Positions 46,926 to 55,779 of a stretch of DNA of 64,000 bases are shown here, in pieces (positions within the stretch are counted from its first letter, which is position 1; each line of letters opens with the position of its first letter). Position numbers and translations under genes: made by a program. This stretch comes from Proteobacteria bacterium CAG:495. Its GTDB lineage: Bacteria > Pseudomonadota > Alphaproteobacteria > RF32 > CAG-239. The stretch covers positions 54,615-118,614 of the forward strand of contig HF995314.1 of the NCBI GenBank assembly GCA_000432275.1, read 5' to 3'. The notes under the pieces were generated by a model. The model was not told where the DNA came from and ran no database searches. It was given only the letters and a program-made list of their open reading frames with translations.

Positions 46926-48109
46926 TGTTAAAAAAACTTTTGCAATTGACCCTGGTAAGCCTGCTGTTCAGCGCCTGCGGCGAAGAACAGAAAAGCGTTT
47001 CTCCGCAAACGCAGGAAAAACCGGAGCTGCAGTTGCAGCAAGCCAGTTTCAGAGAACTTAACGGTTTTTCACAAGACAATCTGACCGAGGCTTTTCACGC
47101 ATTTGAGCTCAGCTGCAACGCTATAGACAAGATAAAAACCCCTTATCTGGGAACGTCGGAAATCAAAGTTCCGACCAAAGAATATCAAAAAGTATGCGCC
47201 CGTTTTCGGAAAACGCCGCCCAAGAATTTTCGCACCTTTCTGGAACAAACGTTTCAACCGTATCTTGTCGTTTTTCAGGGCAGCAGCGAAGGAAAATTTA
47301 CATCATATTATGAGGCGGCACTGTATGCTTCCCGTACTCCCAGCGAGCGCTATAAGTATCCCATTTACGGTAAGCCGGATGACCTCATTGAGTTTAATCC
47401 CCGGGATTTTGACCCGGAAATGCCCTCCCGCAGACTGGTGGGCAGAGTGGAAGGCCAAAAGCTGGTTCCTTATTATACCCGGAGGGAAATTGTAAGCGGA
47501 ACGTTTGACGCCCCGGTTATTTTATGGGCAGACAGCTATGTCGACATTTACGTGATGCAGATTCAAGGCTCTGCCGTTGCAAGGCTTGACGACGGCAGTG
47601 ACGTTCGCATCGGCTTTGCCGACACTAACGGCCGCGAGTTTAAGGGAATCGGCAGCATCCTTTTGGAGAACAAATTAATTCCGCCGGGACAGGCTTCCAT
47701 GGGCAACATTAAACGCTGGCTGAAAGAAAACGCCGCGGCGGCACTCGACCATATGAACGACAACAAACGCTACGTATTTCATCGGCTGGTTGAAGCGGAA
47801 GGACCTATCGGCGCCTTGGGCGTTCCGCTGACGGCAGGGCGTTCGCTGGCCGTTGACAAAAGATACATTCCGCTGGGTGTTCCGTTATGGCTGGAAACAA
47901 CCGGGCCTCATCACGAAAAGATTGAAAGACTGGTTATGGCCCAAGACATTGGCGGGGCAATCAAAGGTGGTGTCCGAGGCGATTATTTTTGGGGCAGCGG
48001 CGACGACAGCGTTTTGGAACTGGCGGGAAAAATGAATTCTAAAGGACGTTACTTTATCCTGTTGCCCAAAAACGTTCAACTTCAAGGATTAATGACAAAT
48101 GAGCGCTAA
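46925..48109 (+). CDS. mltA: Membrane-bound lytic murein transglycosylase A
   Basis: MltA cleaves peptidoglycan glycan strands with formation of 1,6-anhydro ends. The 394-residue precursor is a lipoprotein: lipobox LFSAC, Cys at residue 18. The MltA barrel domain is present (FTSYYEAALYASRTPSERYKY, ILWADSYVDIYVMQIQGSAV), followed by the 3D domain with the catalytic Asp (VMAQDIGGAIKGGVRGDYFWGSG). Length and motifs are normal. It is translationally coupled to the Tim44-like gene upstream and overlaps the next gene by 11 bases. Confidence 0.96.
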   Translation: MLKKLLQLTLVSLLFSACGEEQKSVSPQTQEKPELQLQQASFRELNGFSQDNLTEAFHAFELSCNAIDKIKTPYLGTSEIKVPTKEYQKVCARFRKTPPKNFRTFLEQTFQPYLVVFQGSSEGKFTSYYEAALYASRTPSERYKYPIYGKPDDLIEFNPRDFDPEMPSRRLVGRVEGQKLVPYYTRREIVSGTFDAPVILWADSYVDIYVMQIQGSAVARLDDGSDVRIGFADTNGREFKGIGSILLENKLIPPGQASMGNIKRWLKENAAAALDHMNDNKRYVFHRLVEAEGPIGALGVPLTAGRSLAVDKRYIPLGVPLWLETTGPHHEKIERLVMAQDIGGAIKGGVRGDYFWGSGDDSVLELAGKMNSKGRYFILLPKNVQLQGLMTNER

Positions 48110-48608
48110 AAAGATTTTTAACCGTGCCGACCAATTGGCGTATCACGCCTTGCAAAAGGCCATAGAGCAAGACAAGCTTCGCATTTATCTGGATTACGGA
48201 AAAGTCAACCGTCCGCTTTCGCCGGTTTATGACCCTTGGGAAACACTGCTGCCGATACTGATTCCGATTTTGATTGGTTTGATTTTCATTGTCGCGGTCG
48301 GCGTTATCTTCGGGCTGCTTTTCATTGTGGGAATGATTTTCGTTTATTCCGGAGTTGTCAAAAAACGTCTGCATCAGAGAATTATTCAGCGAACCAAAGA
48401 CTGCATCATCTCTGGATATGACAATTTTATCAACCTTTGGACATTCGGCGGAATCGTGCTGGTAAACGCAGCCAATAAAAAAATAGGCTGCGTGGCTCCC
48501 GAGGGTGACTGGAAAGAATTTGTGGTTATTAACTATGCCGATTTGATGATTGACCATAAAGAAGAAAAAAACGATGAAAAATCTGACAAGCAACCTAAAG
48601 CCGATTGA
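48099..48608 (+). CDS. Unknown small membrane protein in the mltA-Smr operon
   Basis: This 169-residue protein has a helical, charged N-terminus, two adjacent membrane helices (about residues 51-86, ILIPILIGLIFIVAVGVIFG and beyond), then a soluble beta-like C-terminal part (FGGIVLVNAANKKIGCVAPE, EFVVINYADLMID) and a lysine/glutamate-rich tail. No family is recognised. It overlaps mltA by 11 bases at its start and the Smr gene by 35 bases at its end, so it belongs to this envelope operon. Confidence 0.75.
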   Translation: MSAKKIFNRADQLAYHALQKAIEQDKLRIYLDYGKVNRPLSPVYDPWETLLPILIPILIGLIFIVAVGVIFGLLFIVGMIFVYSGVVKKRLHQRIIQRTKDCIISGYDNFINLWTFGGIVLVNAANKKIGCVAPEGDWKEFVVINYADLMIDHKEEKNDEKSDKQPKAD

Positions 48609-49119
48609 TGACGGCGCATGGGAAGAGGCATTGAAAGGCGTAAAAAAGCTCCCGCAGAAAGAAGTCCCTCCCGAAGCACCGCTGATAATCGACGACATTG
48701 AACCGACAGTCAATTACGCCAAGGCTTACAGCGGCGCGTCGTTAAAACCCCTAGGCGTAGGAGAAACTGACAATATTGACCGCAGGACCGCCGAAAAATT
48801 CAAGCGCGGCGAATTTCCCATCCAACGGACGCTCGACTTACACGGCTTGACGGAAAAAGATGCCTTTGACGCAGTTGAAGCGTTTATAAAAAACGTTTAC
48901 TTGGACGGTTTGCGGTGTGTTTTAATCATTACCGGAAAAGGTACCCGGCGGGAAGACGACGACTGGTTTGAGAGCAAAGGCATATTGAAAGACAGGGTAC
49001 CGCAATGGCTTAACACTCCCGAACTTCGCCCGCTGATTTTGAGCTTTTCCCACGCCATGCCGGCTGACGGCGGCGAAGGCGCATTATACGTTTTGCTGCG
49101 CCGTCACCGCAACGGTTAA
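48574..49119 (+). CDS. Smr-domain protein
   Basis: This 181-residue protein ends in a Smr domain, the small MutS-related nuclease-like module: LDLHGLTEKDAFDAVEAFI, LIITGKGTR, then a Pro-Gln-Trp-Leu stretch and the ending GGEGALYVLLRR. Stand-alone alphaproteobacterial versions have a similar disordered N-terminal region. The family is linked to nucleic-acid nicking or to ribosome rescue (SmrB in E. coli cleaves mRNA at collided ribosomes); which role applies here is unknown. It is the last gene of the Tim44-mltA operon. Confidence 0.92.
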   Translation: MKNLTSNLKPIDDGAWEEALKGVKKLPQKEVPPEAPLIIDDIEPTVNYAKAYSGASLKPLGVGETDNIDRRTAEKFKRGEFPIQRTLDLHGLTEKDAFDAVEAFIKNVYLDGLRCVLIITGKGTRREDDDWFESKGILKDRVPQWLNTPELRPLILSFSHAMPADGGEGALYVLLRRHRNG

Positions 49120-50901
49120 CTAATCCCGTTTGTTTTTAAACTGCGCGTTATAAAGTGCACGATAGGCGCCGTCTTCCAGTTCCAGAAGCTGCTCATGCGT
49201 TCCCTGCTCCACGATTTCGCCATCATTGACGACGATAATTTCATCGGCATTGCGGATGGTTGACAAGCGGTGCGCAATGACAAACACGGTGCGATCCTGC
49301 ATCAGGTTTTCAATTGCCTTTTGAACCACGGCCTCAGCCTTGTTGTCGAGTGCAGAGGTTGCCTCATCAAGAATTACTATCGGCGCGTTTTTAATGAATG
49401 CCCGCGCTATTGCCAAACGCTGCCGCTGGCCGCCGGAAAGCAGCGCGCCGCGCTCGCCGATGTCCGTATCCAGGCCGCTTTCCTGTTCGCTGACAAATTC
49501 ATCAAGATACGCCATTTGCAACGCATGATGTATTTCGGCATCCGTCGCGTCCGGTTTGCCCAGCAAAATATTGTCGCGAATGGTTCCCGAAAACAGGAAA
49601 TTGTCTTGAAAAACCACGGCAATCTTATTACGCAAGCTTTCCAGGGTCAAATCCCGGATGTCGTGCCCGTCAATTTTAACAGAGCCGGATGCTACGTCAT
49701 AAAAACGGGGAATCAAATTGACGAAAGTGGATTTGCCGCCGCCGGAGTTTCCGACCAGGGCCAACGTCGTTCCCGCTTTTACCGTCAGATTAATGTTTTT
49801 GAGTACCGGCGTACCGGGATTGTATTCAAAAGAAACATCTTTGAAAACAATGTTTTTGGAAACCTTTTTCAGTTCGAGGGCTTCCGGCTTGTTTTTAATA
49901 TCAGGTTCAAGAGCCAGAATATCCGCGACGCGCTCGATTGCAAGAAAAGATACCTGAACCGCGCTAAAGTTTTTGCCGATATTCTTAATCGGGTTGTAGA
50001 GCATAATCAATGCGGTTATGAACGAAACGAAGTTACCGCTGGTGATGCTGCCGTTAACAATCAAATAGCTGCCATAGCCAATAACGGCACCGACACCGAT
50101 AGAAACGACGACGTGAAGCATGGGCGTCATCCAGGCAGTCTTCTGAACCATTTTAATGCCCAGCTTAAAAAGTTTGCGCAGGGTTTCATCATATTTGGCA
50201 AAAATCCGCTGCTGGAGGTTATAGGAGGCAATGGTCTTGTTGCCGGCATAAGTTTCGTTGTAGTTGGTGAAAATGGTCGAGTTTTCCTGCACGGTTTTGT
50301 AAATAACGTCCTTAATCATCCGACGCACCTGAGCCAGCGGCAGCAGTGCAAAACAAAGCACGACGATGGCGATGATGGAAAGCTGCCAGGAATTGTAAAT
50401 CAAGACGCCTATAAGCGACAAAGAAGAAAAGATGCGGGAACTGAACAAGCGGACATTTTCTATCAACCCGGTACAAGAGGCGTCGGCGTCGGCAGAAAAG
50501 CGCTGAATGATATAACCGGAATCATTTTTGTCATAAAACGAAGGCGACAAAAACAACAGTTTTTTAAATAAGGCCCGTTTAACGTCCATATTGATTTTGG
50601 CGCCGACCCAGGAGTTCATATAAGTCGCAATGTAGTTCAACGCTCCCTGGACCACGGTAAAGGCGACAATCAACAACGGAATATAAGCAGGAGACTGCGC
50701 AGTCTTATCGACCAGCACAATATCCATATACGGTTTTAACGCCAAAGCAACGACGGCATCCAGCGCACCGATGGGAATGCTCAGAAAGACTGCAAAAATA
50801 GCACGAAACAGATAAGGACGCACAAACGGCCACATGGTTCGATAATGGTCCATAAATTTTAATTTCGGCGCCTGTACCTGCTTTGATAATTTTTCCATCA
50901 T
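49120..50901 (-). CDS. ABC exporter, MsbA-like (lipid A / multidrug type)
   Basis: This 593-residue half-transporter has six membrane helices (about residues 25-330) and a C-terminal nucleotide-binding domain with Walker A GNSGGGKST, Q-loop VFQDNFLF, signature LLSGGQRQRLAIARA, Walker B IVILDEATSALD and H-loop VFVIAHRLS. MsbA flips lipid A across the inner membrane, and length and layout match; alphaproteobacterial exporters of this type are often MsbA, but multidrug paralogs look alike. It ends 1 base from the convergent Smr stop. Confidence 0.9.
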   Translation of the reverse strand: MMEKLSKQVQAPKLKFMDHYRTMWPFVRPYLFRAIFAVFLSIPIGALDAVVALALKPYMDIVLVDKTAQSPAYIPLLIVAFTVVQGALNYIATYMNSWVGAKINMDVKRALFKKLLFLSPSFYDKNDSGYIIQRFSADADASCTGLIENVRLFSSRIFSSLSLIGVLIYNSWQLSIIAIVVLCFALLPLAQVRRMIKDVIYKTVQENSTIFTNYNETYAGNKTIASYNLQQRIFAKYDETLRKLFKLGIKMVQKTAWMTPMLHVVVSIGVGAVIGYGSYLIVNGSITSGNFVSFITALIMLYNPIKNIGKNFSAVQVSFLAIERVADILALEPDIKNKPEALELKKVSKNIVFKDVSFEYNPGTPVLKNINLTVKAGTTLALVGNSGGGKSTFVNLIPRFYDVASGSVKIDGHDIRDLTLESLRNKIAVVFQDNFLFSGTIRDNILLGKPDATDAEIHHALQMAYLDEFVSEQESGLDTDIGERGALLSGGQRQRLAIARAFIKNAPIVILDEATSALDNKAEAVVQKAIENLMQDRTVFVIAHRLSTIRNADEIIVVNDGEIVEQGTHEQLLELEDGAYRALYNAQFKNKRD

Positions 50902-50962
50902 AAGTCCTTAAGTGTTTTAACAATGTTCATAATAAAGAAAGTTTGAAAAGTTGCAAGCCCGA

Positions 50963-51400
50963 TTAAAGCAAGTGCAAAAACTTCAAAATGACCCATACGG
51001 CAACAAATTCCATTACAATCATCAGCAGATACATTGCCTGATAGCTTTTCTTGGAAATTTTGTGGCGAAAAAACCTTTGCGCCAGATATGCTCCCAGCCA
51101 GCCGCCGAGAAACTCCAGCGTATGGAGCTGGATTTCGGGAACACGCCAGTTTCCCCTGACGGCAGCACGCTTGTCGACGCCATAGGCTATGAAAGTAACG
51201 ACATTAATCGAAATCAGCTGAAACACCAGAAAAAGCATTATGGTTTTATAGCTAAAAACGCTGGCGGTAAAATAATGCGTCTCGATAAAATAAGCCGCCC
51301 CAATAATCAACGCGCTGTTCAAGATAAAAAAACGATTGCGCTGCAACGGGCGAATCAAAGCTATCAGCCCCAAAAGAATCGTCGAAAACGTGATAACCAT
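50963..51400 (-). CDS. DUF1294 membrane protein
   Basis: This 145-residue protein has several membrane helices and the characteristic DUF1294 block in its second half: YGVDKRAAVRGNWRVPEIQL, LEFLGGWLGAYLAQRFFRHK, then a basic KKSYQ loop and a last helix. GAGGAAA precedes the ATG. The function of the family is unknown; it often occurs alone or fused to cold-shock domains. It lies upstream of the MsbA-like gene on the same strand, 61 bases away. Confidence 0.9.
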   Translation of the reverse strand: MVITFSTILLGLIALIRPLQRNRFFILNSALIIGAAYFIETHYFTASVFSYKTIMLFLVFQLISINVVTFIAYGVDKRAAVRGNWRVPEIQLHTLEFLGGWLGAYLAQRFFRHKISKKSYQAMYLLMIVMEFVAVWVILKFLHLL

Positions 51401-51551
51401 AAAATTTCCTCATGTTTTAATAACCGGAGGGAGTTTAGTATAATTTAATTTAAAATGCAAATAGTGAATAAGTAAAAAATTATAATGTGAATTTGTAAAA
51501 TAGCCGATATAATCCGGATTAAGAAATGATGAAACGCAAAGGATGATTTTG

Positions 51552-52079
51552 ATGAAAAAACAAAGCTTATGGCTTCTGCTGTTGGTTGCCGCCTGCACTG
51601 CGGGAAATGTCCGTTATGAAGAACGCATTATCATAGAAGAGCCTTATCTTCCGGAATCCGAAAAGCGCTATATCGGCGCACCGGAGCGCGATTTGGGCAT
51701 AACGCCGTCCGTTTATGCCATTGCCGCAACCAGAGCCACAAACAAAATGCTTGACGAAAGCACGGACATTTATGAAAACAACAACAGCACTTTCTTATAC
51801 ATTATGGATCCTAAAAAGACGGATGACAGCCTGCCCGACGGTTTTTACTATGCCCGCAAAACAACCCGGGACATCATTGAAGGTTCCAGAACATTTAAAG
51901 TCGTCAACAATCTGAACGACGCCGACTATTATCTGGAAGTTTTGGTTGAAAATGCCGGCAATGACGAAACGCCGGTCATCGCATACCGGATGATTCTTTT
52001 TGACAAAGACAACGTAAAAATAAACGAATGGGTTGAAACGGTAAGAAGGTTGAAAAACGACGACAGAAGCTGGTGGTAA
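51552..52079 (+). CDS. Unknown lipoprotein, 175 residues
   Basis: Start ATG 51552 (AAAGGA 8 bases before) gives a lipoprotein signal with lipobox LVAAC, Cys at residue 15. The mature part includes TRATNKMLDESTDIYENNNS and later YYLEVLVENAGNDETPVIAY, a mixed alpha/beta pattern distantly reminiscent of small outer-membrane lipoproteins such as LpoB-type PBP activators, but the similarity is too weak to name. It overlaps the next gene by one base, so both act together, probably in the envelope. Confidence 0.75.
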   Translation: MKKQSLWLLLLVAACTAGNVRYEERIIIEEPYLPESEKRYIGAPERDLGITPSVYAIAATRATNKMLDESTDIYENNNSTFLYIMDPKKTDDSLPDGFYYARKTTRDIIEGSRTFKVVNNLNDADYYLEVLVENAGNDETPVIAYRMILFDKDNVKINEWVETVRRLKNDDRSWW

Positions 52080-53197
52080 TGAACAAACTCGGACTCACAC
52101 TGTTAATCGGAGGATGTCTTTTGCTGCAGCCCCAACCGGCGGCAGCTTTCGACACGGAAGAAAACAACGGAGATACGGAAACTATTTCGTTGTTTGCAAC
52201 CGCCTGTGAGCCGATTAAAGCCGGTGAGGCAAAGTCTTCCGTCCGCGTCCGGGCCACAGACAAAGCCAGTTTCAAAGCCGTGGAAAACATCCCCGAGCTC
52301 AGCGATTATCGTAATTCCTTTTCGGGACATGACTTTAACGTTCTGGTTTATTACATTGTCGATAATTTTATGGAAGACCTGACAGTCAGAACAACAGAGC
52401 AGACGGAAGACAAACTGTGTGTCGAAGTCAACGGATATCTCAACAGCGAAAACATCCTGAAAGCCTTTAACGAAAACTTTAATAAATTTAACAATCCGCA
52501 TGCTGACCCCGCTAACGAGGATGCGGCATATCCGGACAAACTTGAGCTGGAAAACGACGCAGCCGCGGTTCAGTCTCCGGTCAGCCAGCTGCCGCCGAAA
52601 CCGCAGGTAGACATTAAAGACGAACTTAAAGCGGAAAATATTTCGGACAGGGAAAACGAAACGACGACAGTTTCTTCGGAAACGGAGCCGGTAGCGGGCA
52701 ACACGGCACCAATTCAGGAAAATTCGGAGACCGGCACATTGGTTTACATAGACAAGACCAAGTTCTTTAACGATGCGTCTACCGGCATGTATTTTGAGGA
52801 CATAAAGAAACTGGTTACCGCCCGTCCGGGAATCATCATAACACAGGATAAGACCAAGGCAGACTATACCGTAAAATCAGAAGTGCTGCGAGCCAAAGTC
52901 GACCAAATAAACAAACAGACCAGCCGGATGCAGATGGTCATCGCTCTGGAGCTTGTCGACAACAATACAGAAAATTCGATAATTGAACATCAAAATCGTT
53001 TCATTTTGTTTGAAAGCAGCGAAAACGAGCAGAAAGTGGCTCAAGACCTGATGCGTAAGCTATTGCGCAAGGCTGCGGACCAAATCGTCAACAAGATAAA
53101 AATCAAAAACAATCCGCTGGTTAACGATATGGGAATGGAGGCGATTATAACGCCTACAAGCCCCAGTTATCAGCCGAATCGCCGGACGGCAGAATAA
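52079..53197 (+). CDS. Unknown exported protein, 372 residues
   Basis: ATG 52079 overlaps the upstream stop by one base. A signal peptide (about 24 residues, ending AAAF) is followed by a folded N-terminal part (FNVLVYYIVDNFMEDLTVRT), a Pro/Glu/Ser-rich linker (about 150-225) and a second folded part (VYIDKTKFFNDASTGMYFED, then ADYTVKSEVLRAKVDQ). The latter resembles the curli-like or LpoB-like lipoprotein fold of the gene upstream, so the pair may be related. The last 44 bases overlap, tail to tail, the gene at 53154-53978. Function is unknown. Confidence 0.72.
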   Translation: MNKLGLTLLIGGCLLLQPQPAAAFDTEENNGDTETISLFATACEPIKAGEAKSSVRVRATDKASFKAVENIPELSDYRNSFSGHDFNVLVYYIVDNFMEDLTVRTTEQTEDKLCVEVNGYLNSENILKAFNENFNKFNNPHADPANEDAAYPDKLELENDAAAVQSPVSQLPPKPQVDIKDELKAENISDRENETTTVSSETEPVAGNTAPIQENSETGTLVYIDKTKFFNDASTGMYFEDIKKLVTARPGIIITQDKTKADYTVKSEVLRAKVDQINKQTSRMQMVIALELVDNNTENSIIEHQNRFILFESSENEQKVAQDLMRKLLRKAADQIVNKIKIKNNPLVNDMGMEAIITPTSPSYQPNRRTAE

Positions 53198-53978
53198 GCT
53201 CGTCGGATTCAACGCTGTCATCCCACGAGGGATGCAGGCGGATGTTCTCCACGATTACCGAAAGATTATTCAGAGGCTCCTGCCCGCAAGAACGCCAAAA
53301 GGCGTTGATTTTGGCGGTGATATTCTGTTGCATTTTGGAGCAAAACTGATTGTCGTAATTAACATAAAGGACAATTTGGAGTTCAGGAAACCCCCTATCG
53401 TCATACAGTTCATATTCATAAGACGAAAGATATTCGCGGCTGTGTTCCAAAATCAGTTTTTGAATGTTTTTAAAATGTTCCCGGCGGTTTCCGCTTTCAT
53501 ACAAATCGGCAAAATCGTATAAAACCTCATCGCCGGCAGTTACATCGGCAAACGCTCCCAATTGTTCCAACAAGGGAATGTCTCCGGTCATAACGGCATA
53601 TTTTACCAAAGAGGGATAAAAGAAAACAATATTGTCTTTCAGCTGCTCAATTCTGGGAGAAAGCAATATCTTGGCCATATCAATCAATCCGAGATTTAAA
53701 AGATTCTGGATATAAACCTGCTCAAAAAAAGGCGCCAGAGATCCGCCGATTTCCCAAATCTTATGAGCCATGGATTTGGCTTTGGAGCGGTTGCCCAGCA
53801 TAATATGGGCAAACATCAGGGTTATTAACCCTTCCAGCTGCTGGGGCGCCTTGTTCAGCGCCGCATAGATTTTTTGTTCGACGGCGGTAATTCTGCTTTG
53901 CTGTTCATAATTGAGACGAAACAACTCAGAGAGTAAATCTTCCCAAACCCGGTTGCCGTTCTGAAGCTGATTTTCCAT
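53154..53978 (-). CDS. Unknown TPR-like helical protein
   Basis: This 274-residue soluble protein has helical repeat character in its first 150 residues (LEGLITLMFAHIMLGNRSKAKSM, QLGAFADVTAGDEVLYDFAD) and a beta-containing C-terminal domain (ELQIVLYVNYDNQFCSKMQQ). No signal peptide or known family. It begins 15 bases upstream of dtd on the same strand (reading order: dtd lies downstream of nothing; both are transcribed leftward, dtd first), so it follows dtd in one transcript. Its 3' end overlaps the convergent exported-protein gene by 44 bases. Confidence 0.7.
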   Translation of the reverse strand: MENQLQNGNRVWEDLLSELFRLNYEQQSRITAVEQKIYAALNKAPQQLEGLITLMFAHIMLGNRSKAKSMAHKIWEIGGSLAPFFEQVYIQNLLNLGLIDMAKILLSPRIEQLKDNIVFFYPSLVKYAVMTGDIPLLEQLGAFADVTAGDEVLYDFADLYESGNRREHFKNIQKLILEHSREYLSSYEYELYDDRGFPELQIVLYVNYDNQFCSKMQQNITAKINAFWRSCGQEPLNNLSVIVENIRLHPSWDDSVESDELILPSGDSADNWGL

Positions 53979-53993
53979 AATGCCCCCTTTTGA

Positions 53994-54434
53994 CTATGCC
54001 TTTTCCAACAAAAAAGTGACCGGTCCGTCATTTACCAAAGCGACTTTCATTTCCGCCTGGAAAATTCCGGTTGCCACCGGTACGCCGTGTCCGCGCAGAC
54101 AGGCAACAAAATATTCATACAACGGTTTGGCCAACTCCGGACATTCGGCGGTTTCAAACCCGGGCCGATTGCCCCGGGAAGTGTCTCCCGCCAACGTAAA
54201 CTGAGAAACGGCCAACAGTTCGCCGTTAATATCCTTTACCGATAAATTCATTTTTCCCGCCGAATCTTCAAAAATTCGCAGGTTGACAATCTTTTTGGCC
54301 AGATATTCGGCCTGAGCCTGACCGTCGCCTTTCTGAACTCCGAGCAGTATCAGCATTCCCGCCCCGATGGCGCCGACGACTTTGCCGTCTACCGTCACAC
54401 TGGAGTTTAGCACTCTTTGGACCAATGCACGCAT
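53994..54434 (-). CDS. dtd: D-aminoacyl-tRNA deacylase
   Basis: DTD removes D-amino acids (and glycine misattached to tRNA-Ala) from tRNAs. The 146-residue protein starts at ATG 54434 with the invariant [20 protein letters not shown]; longer upstream frames run antisense into the divergent lipoprotein gene. The active-site SQFTL motif is in [20 protein letters not shown], and the second motif, normally NxGPVT, is [11 protein letters not shown]. Length matches the family. The gene at 53154 follows after 15 bases. Confidence 0.97.
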   Translation of the reverse strand: MRALVQRVLNSSVTVDGKVVGAIGAGMLILLGVQKGDGQAQAEYLAKKIVNLRIFEDSAGKMNLSVKDINGELLAVSQFTLAGDTSRGNRPGFETAECPELAKPLYEYFVACLRGHGVPVATGIFQAEMKVALVNDGPVTFLLEKA

Positions 54435-54537
54435 TTTTACATTCCAAACTATAATCTTTTTGACGATTATATTGCGATTAAGTTTAAGATAGATTAACAT
54501 TCGGGTAAAAATGTAACTTTTACGGGGACTGAAACTA

Positions 54538-55779
54538 ATGCGGATATGGATTTTGGGAGTTGTTATACTGCTGTCAGGCTGTTCTTCTTTCGGGCGCGGC
54601 GTAGCCGAAGCCATTTTGGAAAGCGGCGAAAAGAAAGACACCCGACAATGCGAAATCAAAGGCAGCAAATTTAACGGCATTGACTACTTTTTCTCCGAAG
54701 GCAATACCGTCAAAGTCATGATGATTCACGGCGTTGGCACGCATAATCCCGGCTATGCCACCCGAATCCGCGAAAACCTGGCACAGCGGTTGAGCCTGGA
54801 AGTTATGTCGCGTCGTCCGAAAGACATTTCATTATTAAATCCGGACGACGGCAAAACCGTTTTGGGCAATTTGAGGGTAACCAGGATGCAGAACGGGGAA
54901 CGCAACCGGACCATGATTTTTTACGAGTTGACCTGGTCGGACATTACCGCCGCAGAAAAAGAACTGCTGCAATATGACGTTTCCGGCGAATATACCCACA
55001 AACGCGCCGCTTTCAACAATATGATGAAAAAATTTCTGAACGACACCGGCCCCGACCCGATGATTTATCTGATGGACAAAGACAACCTGATTCTCAACGC
55101 AACCAAGCAGGCAACCTGCTGGATGCTGGGATTTAACTACGACGAACTGAAACCGGAGCAGAAAAAAGTTTGCTTGGTGGAATCTTACCAGCAGATTAAG
55201 GACATGAGCAAAGAAAACATCGTTTTCATTACCCATAGTCTGGGCAGCCGCATTTTAGTAGACAGTTTTACCGACATTGTGGAACAGGTTTATGCGCAGA
55301 GCCGAACGACGCGGCCTGAGGCACAAAAAATCATCAATGAATTAAAAAATCAGGAGTTGACCGTATATATGCTGGCGAATCAGCTGCCGATGCTGCAAAT
55401 AGGCCGAAAAAAGCCCAAAATCAACAACCGGATTCCGGAATATTGCTCTCCCAAAGGGAAACATTATCAAGACAGAGTTTTCAAAAAGGTCAACATCGTC
55501 GCATTCTCCGACCCTAACGACATTTTGAGTTATGACGTTCCGCAGCGTTTCGTGGACACTTATTTTGATTCCCGCATGTGTCCCGCGGTTACCAATGTCA
55601 ACTTGAACGTAGCAGAAGAAATTTCGGCATTCGGCATGAGCGTGGTCAATCCGGTGACGGCGCATACGGAATATGACAATGACGTCCGCATCATAGAAAT
55701 GATTGCGCAGGGAACCAACGATTTTAAAAGTAATCCGCTGCTCTCAAAAAAATGCAAGATGACGCTTTTGCAAGACTAA
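54538..55779 (+). CDS. Alpha/beta hydrolase lipoprotein with a THSLGS nucleophile elbow
   Basis: This 413-residue protein has a short lipoprotein signal with lipobox LLSGC (Cys at residue 15). A hydrolase core follows: an oxyanion strand [20 protein letters not shown], a nucleophile elbow [15 protein letters not shown] (Thr instead of the first Gly of GxSxG), a probable Asp in [12 protein letters not shown] and His in [13 protein letters not shown]. It may be an envelope lipase or esterase; the substrate is unknown. It is transcribed divergently from dtd and its end overlaps by 4 bases the convergent SpmA/SpmB-type gene. Confidence 0.82.
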   Translation: MRIWILGVVILLSGCSSFGRGVAEAILESGEKKDTRQCEIKGSKFNGIDYFFSEGNTVKVMMIHGVGTHNPGYATRIRENLAQRLSLEVMSRRPKDISLLNPDDGKTVLGNLRVTRMQNGERNRTMIFYELTWSDITAAEKELLQYDVSGEYTHKRAAFNNMMKKFLNDTGPDPMIYLMDKDNLILNATKQATCWMLGFNYDELKPEQKKVCLVESYQQIKDMSKENIVFITHSLGSRILVDSFTDIVEQVYAQSRTTRPEAQKIINELKNQELTVYMLANQLPMLQIGRKKPKINNRIPEYCSPKGKHYQDRVFKKVNIVAFSDPNDILSYDVPQRFVDTYFDSRMCPAVTNVNLNVAEEISAFGMSVVNPVTAHTEYDNDVRIIEMIAQGTNDFKSNPLLSKKCKMTLLQD

